Source: Bradyrhizobium sp. CER78 (GTDB lineage Bacteria; Pseudomonadota; Alphaproteobacteria; Rhizobiales; Xanthobacteraceae). From it: 64,000 nucleotides of DNA. Position numbers and translations under genes: made by a program. How positions within the stretch are numbered: position 1 is the first letter of the stretch; each line of letters starts with the position of its first letter. The stretch covers positions 97,032 to 161,031 of the forward strand of contig NZ_JARVWP010000018.1 of NCBI RefSeq assembly GCF_029846235.1. Direction: 5' to 3'. Shown in pieces: positions 8,078 through 15,613 of this stretch. Under the pieces are notes generated by a model. The model was not told where the DNA came from and ran no database searches. It was given only the letters and a program-made list of their open reading frames with translations.

Positions 8078-8530
8078 ATGAACAGTTCACCAGCCCGTAC
8101 CGGCTCGGCACGGACATCCGCGCTCGCCGAAGACCTTCGCCTGTTGATCGGAACGCTGAAACGGCGGCTGCGCGAGCAGGGTCAACGGGACGACCTGCCG
8201 CCTTCCCAGGTCGCGGTGCTGCTGCGCCTCGAAAAGGACGGCCCGGCGACCGTGTCCAGCCTGGCGCGGTCGGAGGGGATGCGTCCGCAGTCGATGAGCT
8301 CGGCGATCGCCGCGCTCGAGGCGGCGGGCCTGGTGCGCGGTGCGCCCGATCCGGACGACGGCCGCCAAACCATCATGTCGCTCACCGACACCTGCCGCGA
8401 GCGGCTGCGCACCGGCCGCGCCGCGCGGCAGGACTGGCTGTCACGCACGATTGCCGCGCGGCTGTCGGCGCGGGAACAGGATGAACTCGCCGCCGCGGTC
8501 GGCTTGCTGAAGCGGCTGGTCGCGGACTGA
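8078..8530 (+). CDS. MarR-family transcriptional regulator
   Basis: The predicted 150-residue protein has the MarR winged helix: PPSQVAVLLRLEKDGPATVSSLARSEGMRP, recognition helix around QSMSSAIAALEAAGLV, and wing RGAPDPDDGRQTIMSLT. Flanking helices form the dimer interface. The ATG at 8078 (MNSSPART) is chosen over the upstream open frame because homology starts there. It is followed 44 bases later by the isochorismatase-like gene on the same strand and probably controls that gene and the exporter downstream, as MarR proteins often do for small-molecule efflux. Confidence 0.9.
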   Translation: MNSSPARTGSARTSALAEDLRLLIGTLKRRLREQGQRDDLPPSQVAVLLRLEKDGPATVSSLARSEGMRPQSMSSAIAALEAAGLVRGAPDPDDGRQTIMSLTDTCRERLRTGRAARQDWLSRTIAARLSAREQDELAAAVGLLKRLVAD

Positions 8531-8574
8531 CGCCGCGCCATTCGCGAGACACACCCGGTTGAAAGGAAACGATC

Positions 8575-9153
8575 ATGGCCCTTACGACGCTCGATCCGAT
8601 CACCGCCCTCATCGTCGTCGATCTGCAAAACGGCCTCATGAGCTGGCCCTTCACCTATCCGATCGGCGACGTCGTGGCGCGCGCTGCGGCGCTTGGTGCT
8701 GCGTTTCGGCGGTGCGCCCTGCCGGTCGCGCTGGTCAATGTCGATGGCAGTTCGCCGGGGCGAACTGAGCAGGCGCCGCGCCATGACGGCCCGTTTCCCG
8801 ACGGATGGACCGATCTCATTCCGGAGCTCGACCGGCAGCCTGGCGACATCGTTGTCACCAAGCGAACGCGGGGCGCATTTGCGAGCACCGACCTCGAGAA
8901 CCAGCTCCGTGCCCGCGGCGTTACCCATGTCGTGATCGCCGGCGTCGCGACCGCCGGCGGCGTCGAATCCACGGCACGGCAGGCCTTTGAGGCCGGCTTC
9001 AACGTCACGCTCGCGATCGACGCCATGACCGATGCGCGACCGCACGCCCATGATTACAGCATCGAGCACGTATTCCCGCGGCTCGGCGAAACCGGCTCGA
9101 CGCAGGCGATCATCGATCTGCTTGAAAGGACCCACGCGCATGAACTGGCTTGA
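8575..9153 (+). CDS. Isochorismatase-like hydrolase lacking the Cys nucleophile
   Basis: The 192-residue protein has the isochorismatase fold with VVDLQNG (Asp16) and VVTKRTRGAF (Lys96). In cysteine hydrolases of this fold the third residue is Cys in a TxxCVxxT motif; here it reads TAGGVEST, with Gly129 at the Cys position. Gly at this place is also found in isochorismate-cleaving members such as EntB and PhzD, so a vinyl-ether hydrolase is possible, though amide hydrolysis by the Cys mechanism is not. GAAAGGA precedes the ATG. The downstream membrane protein overlaps it by 14 bases and an EntS-like MFS protein follows. Confidence 0.85.
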   Translation: MALTTLDPITALIVVDLQNGLMSWPFTYPIGDVVARAAALGAAFRRCALPVALVNVDGSSPGRTEQAPRHDGPFPDGWTDLIPELDRQPGDIVVTKRTRGAFASTDLENQLRARGVTHVVIAGVATAGGVESTARQAFEAGFNVTLAIDAMTDARPHAHDYSIEHVFPRLGETGSTQAIIDLLERTHAHELA

Positions 9154-9469
9154 CCTTGTCGCCTACTTCTTCGGCGGCGCCTTCCTCACCAACGCGATCC
9201 CCCACGTCGTCGCCGGCATGATGGGCGAGCCGTTTCAGAGCCCGTTCGCAAAGCCGCCGGGCGAAGGCCTGTCGTCATCGACCGTCAACATCGTATGGGG
9301 CTTCTTCAACCTCGCCGTCGGATATCTCTTGGTCTGCCGTGTCGGCGACTTCGGCCTCCGAACCACCAGCGACGTCGCCGCGCTGGGCCTCGGCGGCCTC
9401 CTGATCGGCCTGTTCCTGGCGCGGCGGTTCGGACGGTTTCACGGCGGGAATGATCCTCAACGAACATGA
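9140..9469 (+). CDS. Small integral membrane protein
   Basis: The 109-residue protein has about three hydrophobic helices (DLVAYFFGGAFLTNAIPHVV, NIVWGFFNLAVGYLLV, VAALGLGGLLIGLFL) and an Arg-rich C terminus. The start ATG at 9140 lies inside the end of the isochorismatase-like gene with GAAAGGA 10 bases upstream, indicating coupling. Its stop overlaps the start of the MFS gene (ATGA). No characterised family is recognised. It may assist the exporter or be an independent inner-membrane protein. Confidence 0.8.
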   Translation: MNWLDLVAYFFGGAFLTNAIPHVVAGMMGEPFQSPFAKPPGEGLSSSTVNIVWGFFNLAVGYLLVCRVGDFGLRTTSDVAALGLGGLLIGLFLARRFGRFHGGNDPQRT

Positions 9470-10713
9470 GACGCGTCTTTCGATCACTGGCGAGCTTTAA
9501 CTACCGGGTCTGGGCGGTCGGCGCGCTGGTGTCCAACATCGGCACCTGGATGCAGCGCGCCGCCCAGGACTGGCTCGTCCTCACCCAGCTGACAAATAAT
9601 AGCGCATCCGCCGTCGGCATCGTGATGGCGCTGCAATTCGGACCGCAGCTGCTGCTGATGCCCTGGTCCGGCCTCGCCGCCGATCGCTTCAACCAGCGGC
9701 GGCTCCTGATGGCGACGCAGGCGACGATGGGCACGCTGTCGCTCATCCTCGGTATCCTCACCGTCACCGGGCTGGTGCAACTCTGGCACGTCTATGTGTT
9801 TGCGTTCCTGTTCGGCTGCAGCGCCGCGCTCGACGCCCCGGTCCGCCAGACCTTCGTGGCCGAGTTGGTCGGCGATAAAGACCTATCGAACGCCATCGCG
9901 TTGAACTCGACCTCTTTCAATGCCGCGCGCATGGTCGGCCCCGCGATGGCCGGCCTGCTCATCGCCTCGGTCGGCACCGGCTGGGCGTTCCTGTTCAACG
10001 GCACGTCCTTCATGGCGGTGCTGACCTCGCTGTGCCTGCTGCGCAAATCCGAGCTTCGGCCGAATGCGCGCGCACTCCGCACCAGGGGCGGCATCACGGA
10101 AGGATTTCACTATGTCTGGTCCCGCTCCGATCTCAGGGCGACCTTGGTCATGCTGTTTCTGATCGGCACGTTTGGGCTGAACTTTCCGATCTTCATCTCG
10201 ACCATGGCGGTCGGCGTGTTCCATACCGACGCGCGCGGCTTTGGCCTGTTGTCGTCGATGATGGCGATCGGCACGATGTCGGGAGCGCTGCTGGCGGCGA
10301 CCCGCGACCGGCCGCGCTTTGTCGCGTTGATGCTGGGGTCCGCGATCTTCGGCGTCGGCTGCACGCTCGCCGCACTGGCGCCGAATTACTGGCTGTTTGC
10401 CGCCGCCCTGGTCGTGATCGGCATCGCCTCGTTGACGGTCTTGAACACCTCGAACGCACTGATGCAGCTCTCCACCGAGCCGACGATGCGCGGGCGTGTG
10501 ATGGCGCTGCGGCTCGGCGTTGCGCTCGGCGGTACGCCGATCGGCGCACCGATCGTCGGCTGGGTCGCCGACCATCTCGGGCCGCGCTGGGCGCTCGGCG
10601 TCGGCGCTGCCGCAGGCTTTGCCGCGGCACTCGTCGCGCTCGGCATGCTCTCGCAGGCCAACGCCGCGGCCGGACATGGCAGCGGACATCGCAGCATGCC
10701 GCCGGCCGAATGA
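9466..10713 (+). CDS. MFS transporter (EntS/MFS_3 type)
   Basis: The 415-residue protein has about twelve membrane helices and the MFS_3 pattern: MRRVFRSLASFNYRVWAVG, NIGTWMQRAAQDWLVL, DRFNQRRLLMATQ at the helix 2-3 loop, and DAPVRQTFVAELV. MFS_3 members include the enterobactin exporter EntS, so a proton-driven small-molecule exporter is the best guess. It is the last gene of the MarR cassette and overlaps the previous stop by four bases. Substrate unknown; the isochorismatase-like neighbour makes a phenolic or siderophore-like compound possible. Confidence 0.9.
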   Translation: MRRVFRSLASFNYRVWAVGALVSNIGTWMQRAAQDWLVLTQLTNNSASAVGIVMALQFGPQLLLMPWSGLAADRFNQRRLLMATQATMGTLSLILGILTVTGLVQLWHVYVFAFLFGCSAALDAPVRQTFVAELVGDKDLSNAIALNSTSFNAARMVGPAMAGLLIASVGTGWAFLFNGTSFMAVLTSLCLLRKSELRPNARALRTRGGITEGFHYVWSRSDLRATLVMLFLIGTFGLNFPIFISTMAVGVFHTDARGFGLLSSMMAIGTMSGALLAATRDRPRFVALMLGSAIFGVGCTLAALAPNYWLFAAALVVIGIASLTVLNTSNALMQLSTEPTMRGRVMALRLGVALGGTPIGAPIVGWVADHLGPRWALGVGAAAGFAAALVALGMLSQANAAAGHGSGHRSMPPAE

Positions 10714-10737
10714 CCGACGGCGCAACCGCGCCACGGC

Positions 10738-11955
10738 TCAGACGAAGGCGCTCAATCCCGTAATCGACTTGCCGACGATCAGGGTGTTCATCTCGCGGGT
10801 GCCCTCATAGGAATAGATCGCCTCGGCATCCGCCACGAAGCGGCCGATATGGTTCTCGAGCAAGATGCCGTTGCCGCCCAGCAACTCGCGCGCATAACCG
10901 ACGGTCTCGCGGCATTTGACGGTGCAGAACGCTTTCGCCAGCGAGGCGTGCTCGTCCAGCATCACGCCTTCGTCCTGCATCTGTCCGAGCCGCAGCATCA
11001 TCGCCTGCGTTGCGGTGACATTGCCGAGCATCCTGACCAAGAGATCCTGCACCAGCTGGAAGCCGCCGATCGGTCTGCCGAACTGCTGCCGCTCGGTCGC
11101 ATAGCGCAGCGCATGCTCATAGGCGCCCATCGCGCAGCCGACGGCGAACCACGCGACGCCAGTGCGGGTCATGCGCAGCACTTTGGCGGTGTCCTTGAAC
11201 GTGTTGGCTTTCTGCAGCCGGTCAGCCTCGGGCACGCGGCAGTCCTTCAGGGTGATCAGGCCGTTCTGCACCACGCGCAGCGCCATCTTGGTCTTGATCT
11301 TCTCGACCGAGAAGCCGGGATTGTCCTTGCCCACGACAAAGCCCTTGACCTGGTTCGAGCCCTCCTCGCGCGCCCAGATCACGTTGATGTCGGCGAAGGT
11401 GGCGTTGCCGATCCACTTCTTCTGGCCGTTGAGGATCCAGACGTCGCCTTCGCGCCGGCAGGTGGTCAGCATCCCGCCTGACGTCGCCGAGCCGACCAGC
11501 GGCTCGGTGAGACCGAACGAGCCGATTTTCTCGAAGCGCATCATCGCAGGCAGCCAGCGCTGCTTCTGCGCCTCGTCGCCGCACAGATAGATCGAGCCCG
11601 CCGAAAGTCCGGTGTGCACGCCCCAGAAGGTCGCAACCGAGGAATCCACCCGCGCCAGTTCCATCGCGACAAAGCCGTTCAGCAGCCAGCTGCCGCCGGC
11701 GGCGCCATAGCCCTGGTAGCCGACGCCGCCGATGCCGATCTCGGCCATCTTCGGGACGATCGCGAACGGGAATTCGTCGCGGCCCCAAAACTCCTCGATG
11801 ACGGGTGCCACCACGCCTTCGGTGAACTCGCGCACGCGCCGCACCAGCGCCCGCTCCCTCTCGTTCAGGACGCGGGCAATCCCGTAGAAGTCGCCGTTGA
11901 TCGGCGGTGGCGCATAGTCCGGCTTGGCCGCCCGTGTTGCCTGCGCGTTAGCCAT
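10738..11955 (-). CDS. Acyl-CoA dehydrogenase
   Basis: The 405-residue flavoprotein has the family motifs FGLTEPLVGSATSGG (FAD-adjacent), WILNGQKKWIGNATFADI, RQQFGRPIGGFQLVQDLL and the catalytic Glu384 in YSYEGTREM. It is closest in pattern to glutaryl-CoA/short-chain dehydrogenases. It would oxidise an acyl-CoA to the trans-2-enoyl-CoA in the cytoplasm. In this operon that product is the substrate of the upstream PhaJ-like hydratase. It begins 61 bases after the phasin stop on the same strand, so co-transcription is likely but not certain. Confidence 0.93.
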   Translation of the reverse strand: MANAQATRAAKPDYAPPPINGDFYGIARVLNERERALVRRVREFTEGVVAPVIEEFWGRDEFPFAIVPKMAEIGIGGVGYQGYGAAGGSWLLNGFVAMELARVDSSVATFWGVHTGLSAGSIYLCGDEAQKQRWLPAMMRFEKIGSFGLTEPLVGSATSGGMLTTCRREGDVWILNGQKKWIGNATFADINVIWAREEGSNQVKGFVVGKDNPGFSVEKIKTKMALRVVQNGLITLKDCRVPEADRLQKANTFKDTAKVLRMTRTGVAWFAVGCAMGAYEHALRYATERQQFGRPIGGFQLVQDLLVRMLGNVTATQAMMLRLGQMQDEGVMLDEHASLAKAFCTVKCRETVGYARELLGGNGILLENHIGRFVADAEAIYSYEGTREMNTLIVGKSITGLSAFV

Positions 11956-12016
11956 GGTGTCCTCCCTGATGCGTGGCGAGGCTTTGCTTGATGGGTCGTG
12001 ATCCGGGCCGACGATC

Positions 12017-12445
12017 TCAGGCCGATTTGTTCGGACGCACGCTGGCGCGGAACTCCTCGAAACTCTCCTTCATGCGATCCTGGATGATCTTGACCGCATC
12101 TGTTGTCGACTGCCGCGCCGTCGATGCACTGTCCTGGGCACCCTTCACCGCGATGTCGAACATCTTCCGGGCGAACTCGGTCTGCAGAGCGAGATTCTCG
12201 TGGACCTTACCGAGCGGCTTGTATTCGCGCGCCAGCGTCGAGGCCTCGCGCAAGCCCGCCTCCAGCACCTCGCGCTGCTTCTGCGCCACCGATTGCGCGC
12301 CTTCAGCCGCGACCTTCGCGCTCTTGCCAAGCGCCTCGAGGTTCTTCTTCTGGGCCTGCAGCAGTTCGTCCACGTTCAGCTTCGGCAAGCCGAGGTCACT
12401 ACCGAACTTCCGCAGCATGTCGATATATGAGCTGTTATCCGTCAT
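12017..12445 (-). CDS. Phasin family protein
   Basis: The 142-residue protein is wholly helical and amphipathic, with the phasin_2 pattern (LNVDELLQAQKKNLEALGKS, then LAREYKPLGKVHENLALQTEFARKMFD split by polar residues) and no signal peptide. Phasins coat PHA granules and recruit or modulate granule enzymes. The ATG at 12445 has GGGAG nearby. It starts 16 bases after the depolymerase stop, in the PHA operon, which strongly supports the role. Confidence 0.92.
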   Translation of the reverse strand: MTDNSSYIDMLRKFGSDLGLPKLNVDELLQAQKKNLEALGKSAKVAAEGAQSVAQKQREVLEAGLREASTLAREYKPLGKVHENLALQTEFARKMFDIAVKGAQDSASTARQSTTDAVKIIQDRMKESFEEFRASVRPNKSA

Positions 12446-12461
12446 GATATTCTCCCTGTGG

Positions 12462-13409
12462 TTACGACTTAAGGTGCCCGCCTCCGGATGTTGGAACGAG
12501 GTCTCTGAGGTAACTGGTCGTGCGCGAAAGCAGGGTCGACGTGGCCTGCCGGCCCTCATCGGCGAGGAACGCCTCGATCAGGCCAGCGGTCTCCGCCGGC
12601 CGCGTCACCATGAACAGGTGCCCGTCGTCGATCAGGTGCAGCTCGGCATTCGGGATCAAGCTCGCCATGATCTGACCGTTGATCGGAGGAACCAGCGGAT
12701 CGTCGCGGCCCATCAGGATCAGCGTCGGCTGCGGCAGCGACCACAGCCAGGGCAGGCTGGTCCAGCCGGTCATCGCCAGCAGCTGATAGAAGTAGCCCAT
12801 GCTACGCGCGCCATGCATCGCGGCCGCATGCCGGCCGATCAGTGACGGATCGTCGCGAAACGCCCCGCCATAGATGTCGGCGGCGATGCTCTTCATATAG
12901 CCCTTGTCGGTGTAGCGGCGCGGCGTCGCCATCTTCAACAGCACCGAGGGGCTTGCCGGCACCATGGTGAAGCCCGGCGCGGTCGCGGCCAGCACCAGCC
13001 GGCGGCAGCGCTTCGGAAACTGGTGCGCGAATTGCTGTGCGATGCCGCCGCCCCAGGACACGCCGGCGACGTCGACTTCGACATAACCCAGCTCGGCAAC
13101 GAGGTCGGCGGCAAGCCGCGCCAGTGTCGATGGACGATAGGGCCAGGCCGGCCTTGGCGAGCCGCCGACGCCGGGCACATCAAAGATGATGGCGGTGGTG
13201 CTCGTGAGCGCATCGAGGAACGGCTTCGCCAGCTCCCAATTGGCGCCGATGCCGTTGAACAGCAGCAGCGGCGGCCCGCTGCCGTCGCCGTGCCGGATCG
13301 CGACCTGAAGCAGCTGGCCATCGATCGAGACCTGCCGCGTCTCGATGACGCCGCGTTGCGCAACCGGTGGCGGGCTCGCCGTATCGACGCTGGTAATATG
13401 CTCAGTCAA
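12462..13409 (-). CDS. phaZ: Intracellular PHA depolymerase (alpha/beta hydrolase)
   Basis: The predicted 315-residue protein matches medium-chain-length PHA depolymerases: LLFNGIGANWELAKPFLDAL, IIFDVPGVGGSPRP, nucleophile Ser in GVSWGGG, QFAHQFPKRCRRLVLAATAPG, RDDPLVPP and catalytic His in IDDGHLF. It hydrolyses stored PHA to (R)-3-hydroxyacids. The frame extends to 13565, but homology begins with TEHITSVD. TTG at 13409 overlaps the phaC stop by 8 bases and has AGGA at proper spacing, so it is the only reasonable start, a rare codon implying coupling to phaC. Confidence 0.92.
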   Translation of the reverse strand: MTEHITSVDTASPPPVAQRGVIETRQVSIDGQLLQVAIRHGDGSGPPLLLFNGIGANWELAKPFLDALTSTTAIIFDVPGVGGSPRPAWPYRPSTLARLAADLVAELGYVEVDVAGVSWGGGIAQQFAHQFPKRCRRLVLAATAPGFTMVPASPSVLLKMATPRRYTDKGYMKSIAADIYGGAFRDDPSLIGRHAAAMHGARSMGYFYQLLAMTGWTSLPWLWSLPQPTLILMGRDDPLVPPINGQIMASLIPNAELHLIDDGHLFMVTRPAETAGLIEAFLADEGRQATSTLLSRTTSYLRDLVPTSGGGHLKS

Positions 13410-15105
13410 AGACGTAGGTTCCTGGTGCTTTCGTAAGGGGCGGATGGCGCACGCTGCCGAGCGCAGCGGGCGCGGTGATCTCGTCGCCTGAGCGCGGCTG
13501 CAGCCAGTCGCGCCAGTCGAGCCACCAGCTGCCCTTGCGCTTCTCGGCCGAGGCCATGAACGCATCGGGCTTGTCCGCGGACACCGGCCCGATCATGAAC
13601 GACGCCTTCGGGTTGCTCGGCGGATTGAGCAGGCTCTGCAGGTGCCCGCTGTTCGACAGCACGAAGGTGGTGCCCTCGCCCATGATCTGGGCGGTCTTGT
13701 AGACGCCCTGCCACGGCGTGATGTGGTCGGTCACCCCGGCGACGACATAGCTGTCCGCCTTGACCTTGCTCATGTCGATGGTCTTGTCGTTGAGCGTGAG
13801 CTTGCCGGCGTTGACGAACGGGTTGCTGAAGTAGAGATCGAGATAATCGCCATGCAGCGCCGCCGGCAGGCGGGTCGTATCGGCGTTCCAGTACAGGATG
13901 TCGAACGCCGGCGGCTGGTTGCCGAGCAGATAGTTGTTGACCCAGTAGTTCCAGATCAGGTCGTTGGGCCGCATCCAGGCGAACATCCGCGCCAAATCAT
14001 GGCCATCGACGATGCCGCGCAGCTGCGAGGACGCCTTCGCCGCCCGCATGGTCTCGGGCGTCATCAGGCAGCCGAACGCGCTCTCCTCGGCCGAGTTGGG
14101 ATCGAGCAGGCAGACCGCCAGCACCAGATTCTTGATCTTCTTCTCGGCGGCGCTGCCGAGCGTCGAGAAATAGGCCGTCGCCGTGATGCCGCCGGAGCAG
14201 GATCCCATCATCGAGACGTCTTCACTGCCGGAAATCTCGCGCGCCGCGTCGACCGCCTCGTCCAGCGCCGCGACATAAGTGTCAAGCCCCCAGTCGCGGT
14301 GCGCGGTGGTCGGGTTGCGCCAGCTCACTGCAAAGACCTGGATGCCGCTCTCCAAAAGGAAGCGCACCATGCTCTTGTCCGGCGAAAGATCGAGCGCGTA
14401 GTACTTGTTGATCTGCGGCGGGGTGATCACGAGCGGCCGCTTCCTGACCGTCGGCGTCGTCGGCGTGTACTGGATCAGCTCGAGCAGCTCATTGCGGAAG
14501 ATCACCGCGCCCGGCGTGGTCGCGAGGTTCTCGCCGACCATGAAGGCCTTCATGTCGACCATCGACGGCATGCCGCGATTCTGCGTCAGATCGCCGATAT
14601 AGTTCTTGAGGCCGCTCCACAGGCTTTGCCCGCCGGTGTCGATGAACTTGCGGACCGCCGCCGGGTTGGTGATCATCGTGTTGGTCGGCGCTACCGCATC
14701 GATCAGGATTTCGGTGATCAGATGCGCGCGCTGTTTGTCGATGTCGCTGAGGCTGGTCTTGTCGACCAGCCCGTTGACCGCTTCGCCCCAGGCCAGATAG
14801 GCCTTGAGCAGGCCGCTATGCAGCGAGCTCTCCTTCCAGGTCGGATCGGCAAATCGCTTGTCGCCCGCCTTCGGCGCACGCTCCGACTTGCCGGCGGCGA
14901 TGGAGCCGAGCTCGCTGACGAACGACAGCCACTGCTCGGTCGCAACCTTCGGTTCGTTGATGACGGCCTTGAACAGGATGCCGGCGCCCTCGACCAGATC
15001 CTGGCCCTGGATGCCGACCAGTGGATTGAGCGCCAGCGTGTTGCGCGACGCGGCCTCGGACATGTCAGAGGCCGGCTGATCCGGACTGCGATTTTCGGTG
15101 CTCAT
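13402..15105 (-). CDS. phaC: Class II-type poly(3-hydroxyalkanoate) synthase
   Basis: The 567-residue enzyme has the N-terminal LALNPLVGIQGQD segment typical of Pseudomonas class II synthases, the lipase-like box GSCSGG with nucleophile Cys303, catalytic Asp460 in GVTDHITPW and His488 in NSGHLQS. It polymerises (R)-3-hydroxyacyl-CoA on granule surfaces. Length fits class I/II, and no PhaE or PhaR partner is seen, excluding class III/IV. It overlaps the hydratase stop by four bases (ATGA). Class II type is inferred from the motif set and neighbours; substrate preference needs assay. Confidence 0.95.
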   Translation of the reverse strand: MSTENRSPDQPASDMSEAASRNTLALNPLVGIQGQDLVEGAGILFKAVINEPKVATEQWLSFVSELGSIAAGKSERAPKAGDKRFADPTWKESSLHSGLLKAYLAWGEAVNGLVDKTSLSDIDKQRAHLITEILIDAVAPTNTMITNPAAVRKFIDTGGQSLWSGLKNYIGDLTQNRGMPSMVDMKAFMVGENLATTPGAVIFRNELLELIQYTPTTPTVRKRPLVITPPQINKYYALDLSPDKSMVRFLLESGIQVFAVSWRNPTTAHRDWGLDTYVAALDEAVDAAREISGSEDVSMMGSCSGGITATAYFSTLGSAAEKKIKNLVLAVCLLDPNSAEESAFGCLMTPETMRAAKASSQLRGIVDGHDLARMFAWMRPNDLIWNYWVNNYLLGNQPPAFDILYWNADTTRLPAALHGDYLDLYFSNPFVNAGKLTLNDKTIDMSKVKADSYVVAGVTDHITPWQGVYKTAQIMGEGTTFVLSNSGHLQSLLNPPSNPKASFMIGPVSADKPDAFMASAEKRKGSWWLDWRDWLQPRSGDEITAPAALGSVRHPPLTKAPGTYVFD

Positions 15106-15578
15106 TGCTTTGCTCCCGCTGCGGGAATCAGAAGTGCCAGCGTCTCGGCGATCAGAGCAGGCTTCTCCGATCCCTCGACCTCCAGCGTATTCAGGGTCTT
15201 CATGATCACCTGGCCGCCGTCCCTCGGCTCGATGCCGGACAACACGACGCGCAGCCGCACCCGCGCGCCTGCCGGCACCGGCGCCAAGAAGCGGACCTTG
15301 TCGACCCCATAGTTCAGCCCGGCAGCGGCATCGCGCGGAATGATGCCGACCTGCATCGCAAGCGGCGCCACCATCGCAAGCGTCAGATAGCCATGCGCGA
15401 TCGGACCGCGGAACGGGCTCTCGCGCCTCGCCCGTTCAACGTCGACATGAATCCATTGGTGATCGCCGGTGCAGGATGCGAACGTGTCGATGCGCTGCTG
15501 ATCGATCGTGGCCCAATCGGAAAGTCCGAGCTCCTTTCCAACGTGTTCGCCCAGCCCGGCCATTGTGAGGCTGCTCAT
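15102..15578 (-). CDS. phaJ: MaoC-like (R)-specific enoyl-CoA hydratase
   Basis: The 158-residue hot-dog-fold protein carries the hydratase-2 motif: Asp39 and His44 in CTGDHQWIHVDVERA, and GPIAHGYLTLAM. The Asp-to-His spacing of 5 matches PhaJ. It hydrates trans-2-enoyl-CoA to (R)-3-hydroxyacyl-CoA, the PHA synthase substrate. The ATG at 15578 has AGGGA upstream. It overlaps phaC by four bases and lies 35 bases after the synthetase stop. The name phaJ is given because of context; it could also be called a general MaoC dehydratase. Confidence 0.9.
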   Translation of the reverse strand: MSSLTMAGLGEHVGKELGLSDWATIDQQRIDTFASCTGDHQWIHVDVERARRESPFRGPIAHGYLTLAMVAPLAMQVGIIPRDAAAGLNYGVDKVRFLAPVPAGARVRLRVVLSGIEPRDGGQVIMKTLNTLEVEGSEKPALIAETLALLIPAAGAKQ

Positions 15579-15613
15579 GATGTTGTCCCTCCTCGATCCG
15601 TTCTGTCCCAACC

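Noticed and set aside
10719..10732. Short hairpin GGCGC-AACC-GCGCC between convergent MFS and dehydrogenase genes
   Set aside because: Five-base stem without a U run is too weak to call a terminator in this GC-rich DNA.
13642..15312. 556-residue open frame antisense to phaC
   Set aside because: It mirrors the codon pattern of phaC in high-GC DNA, is Arg/Ala/Asp-rich and has no recognisable domain.
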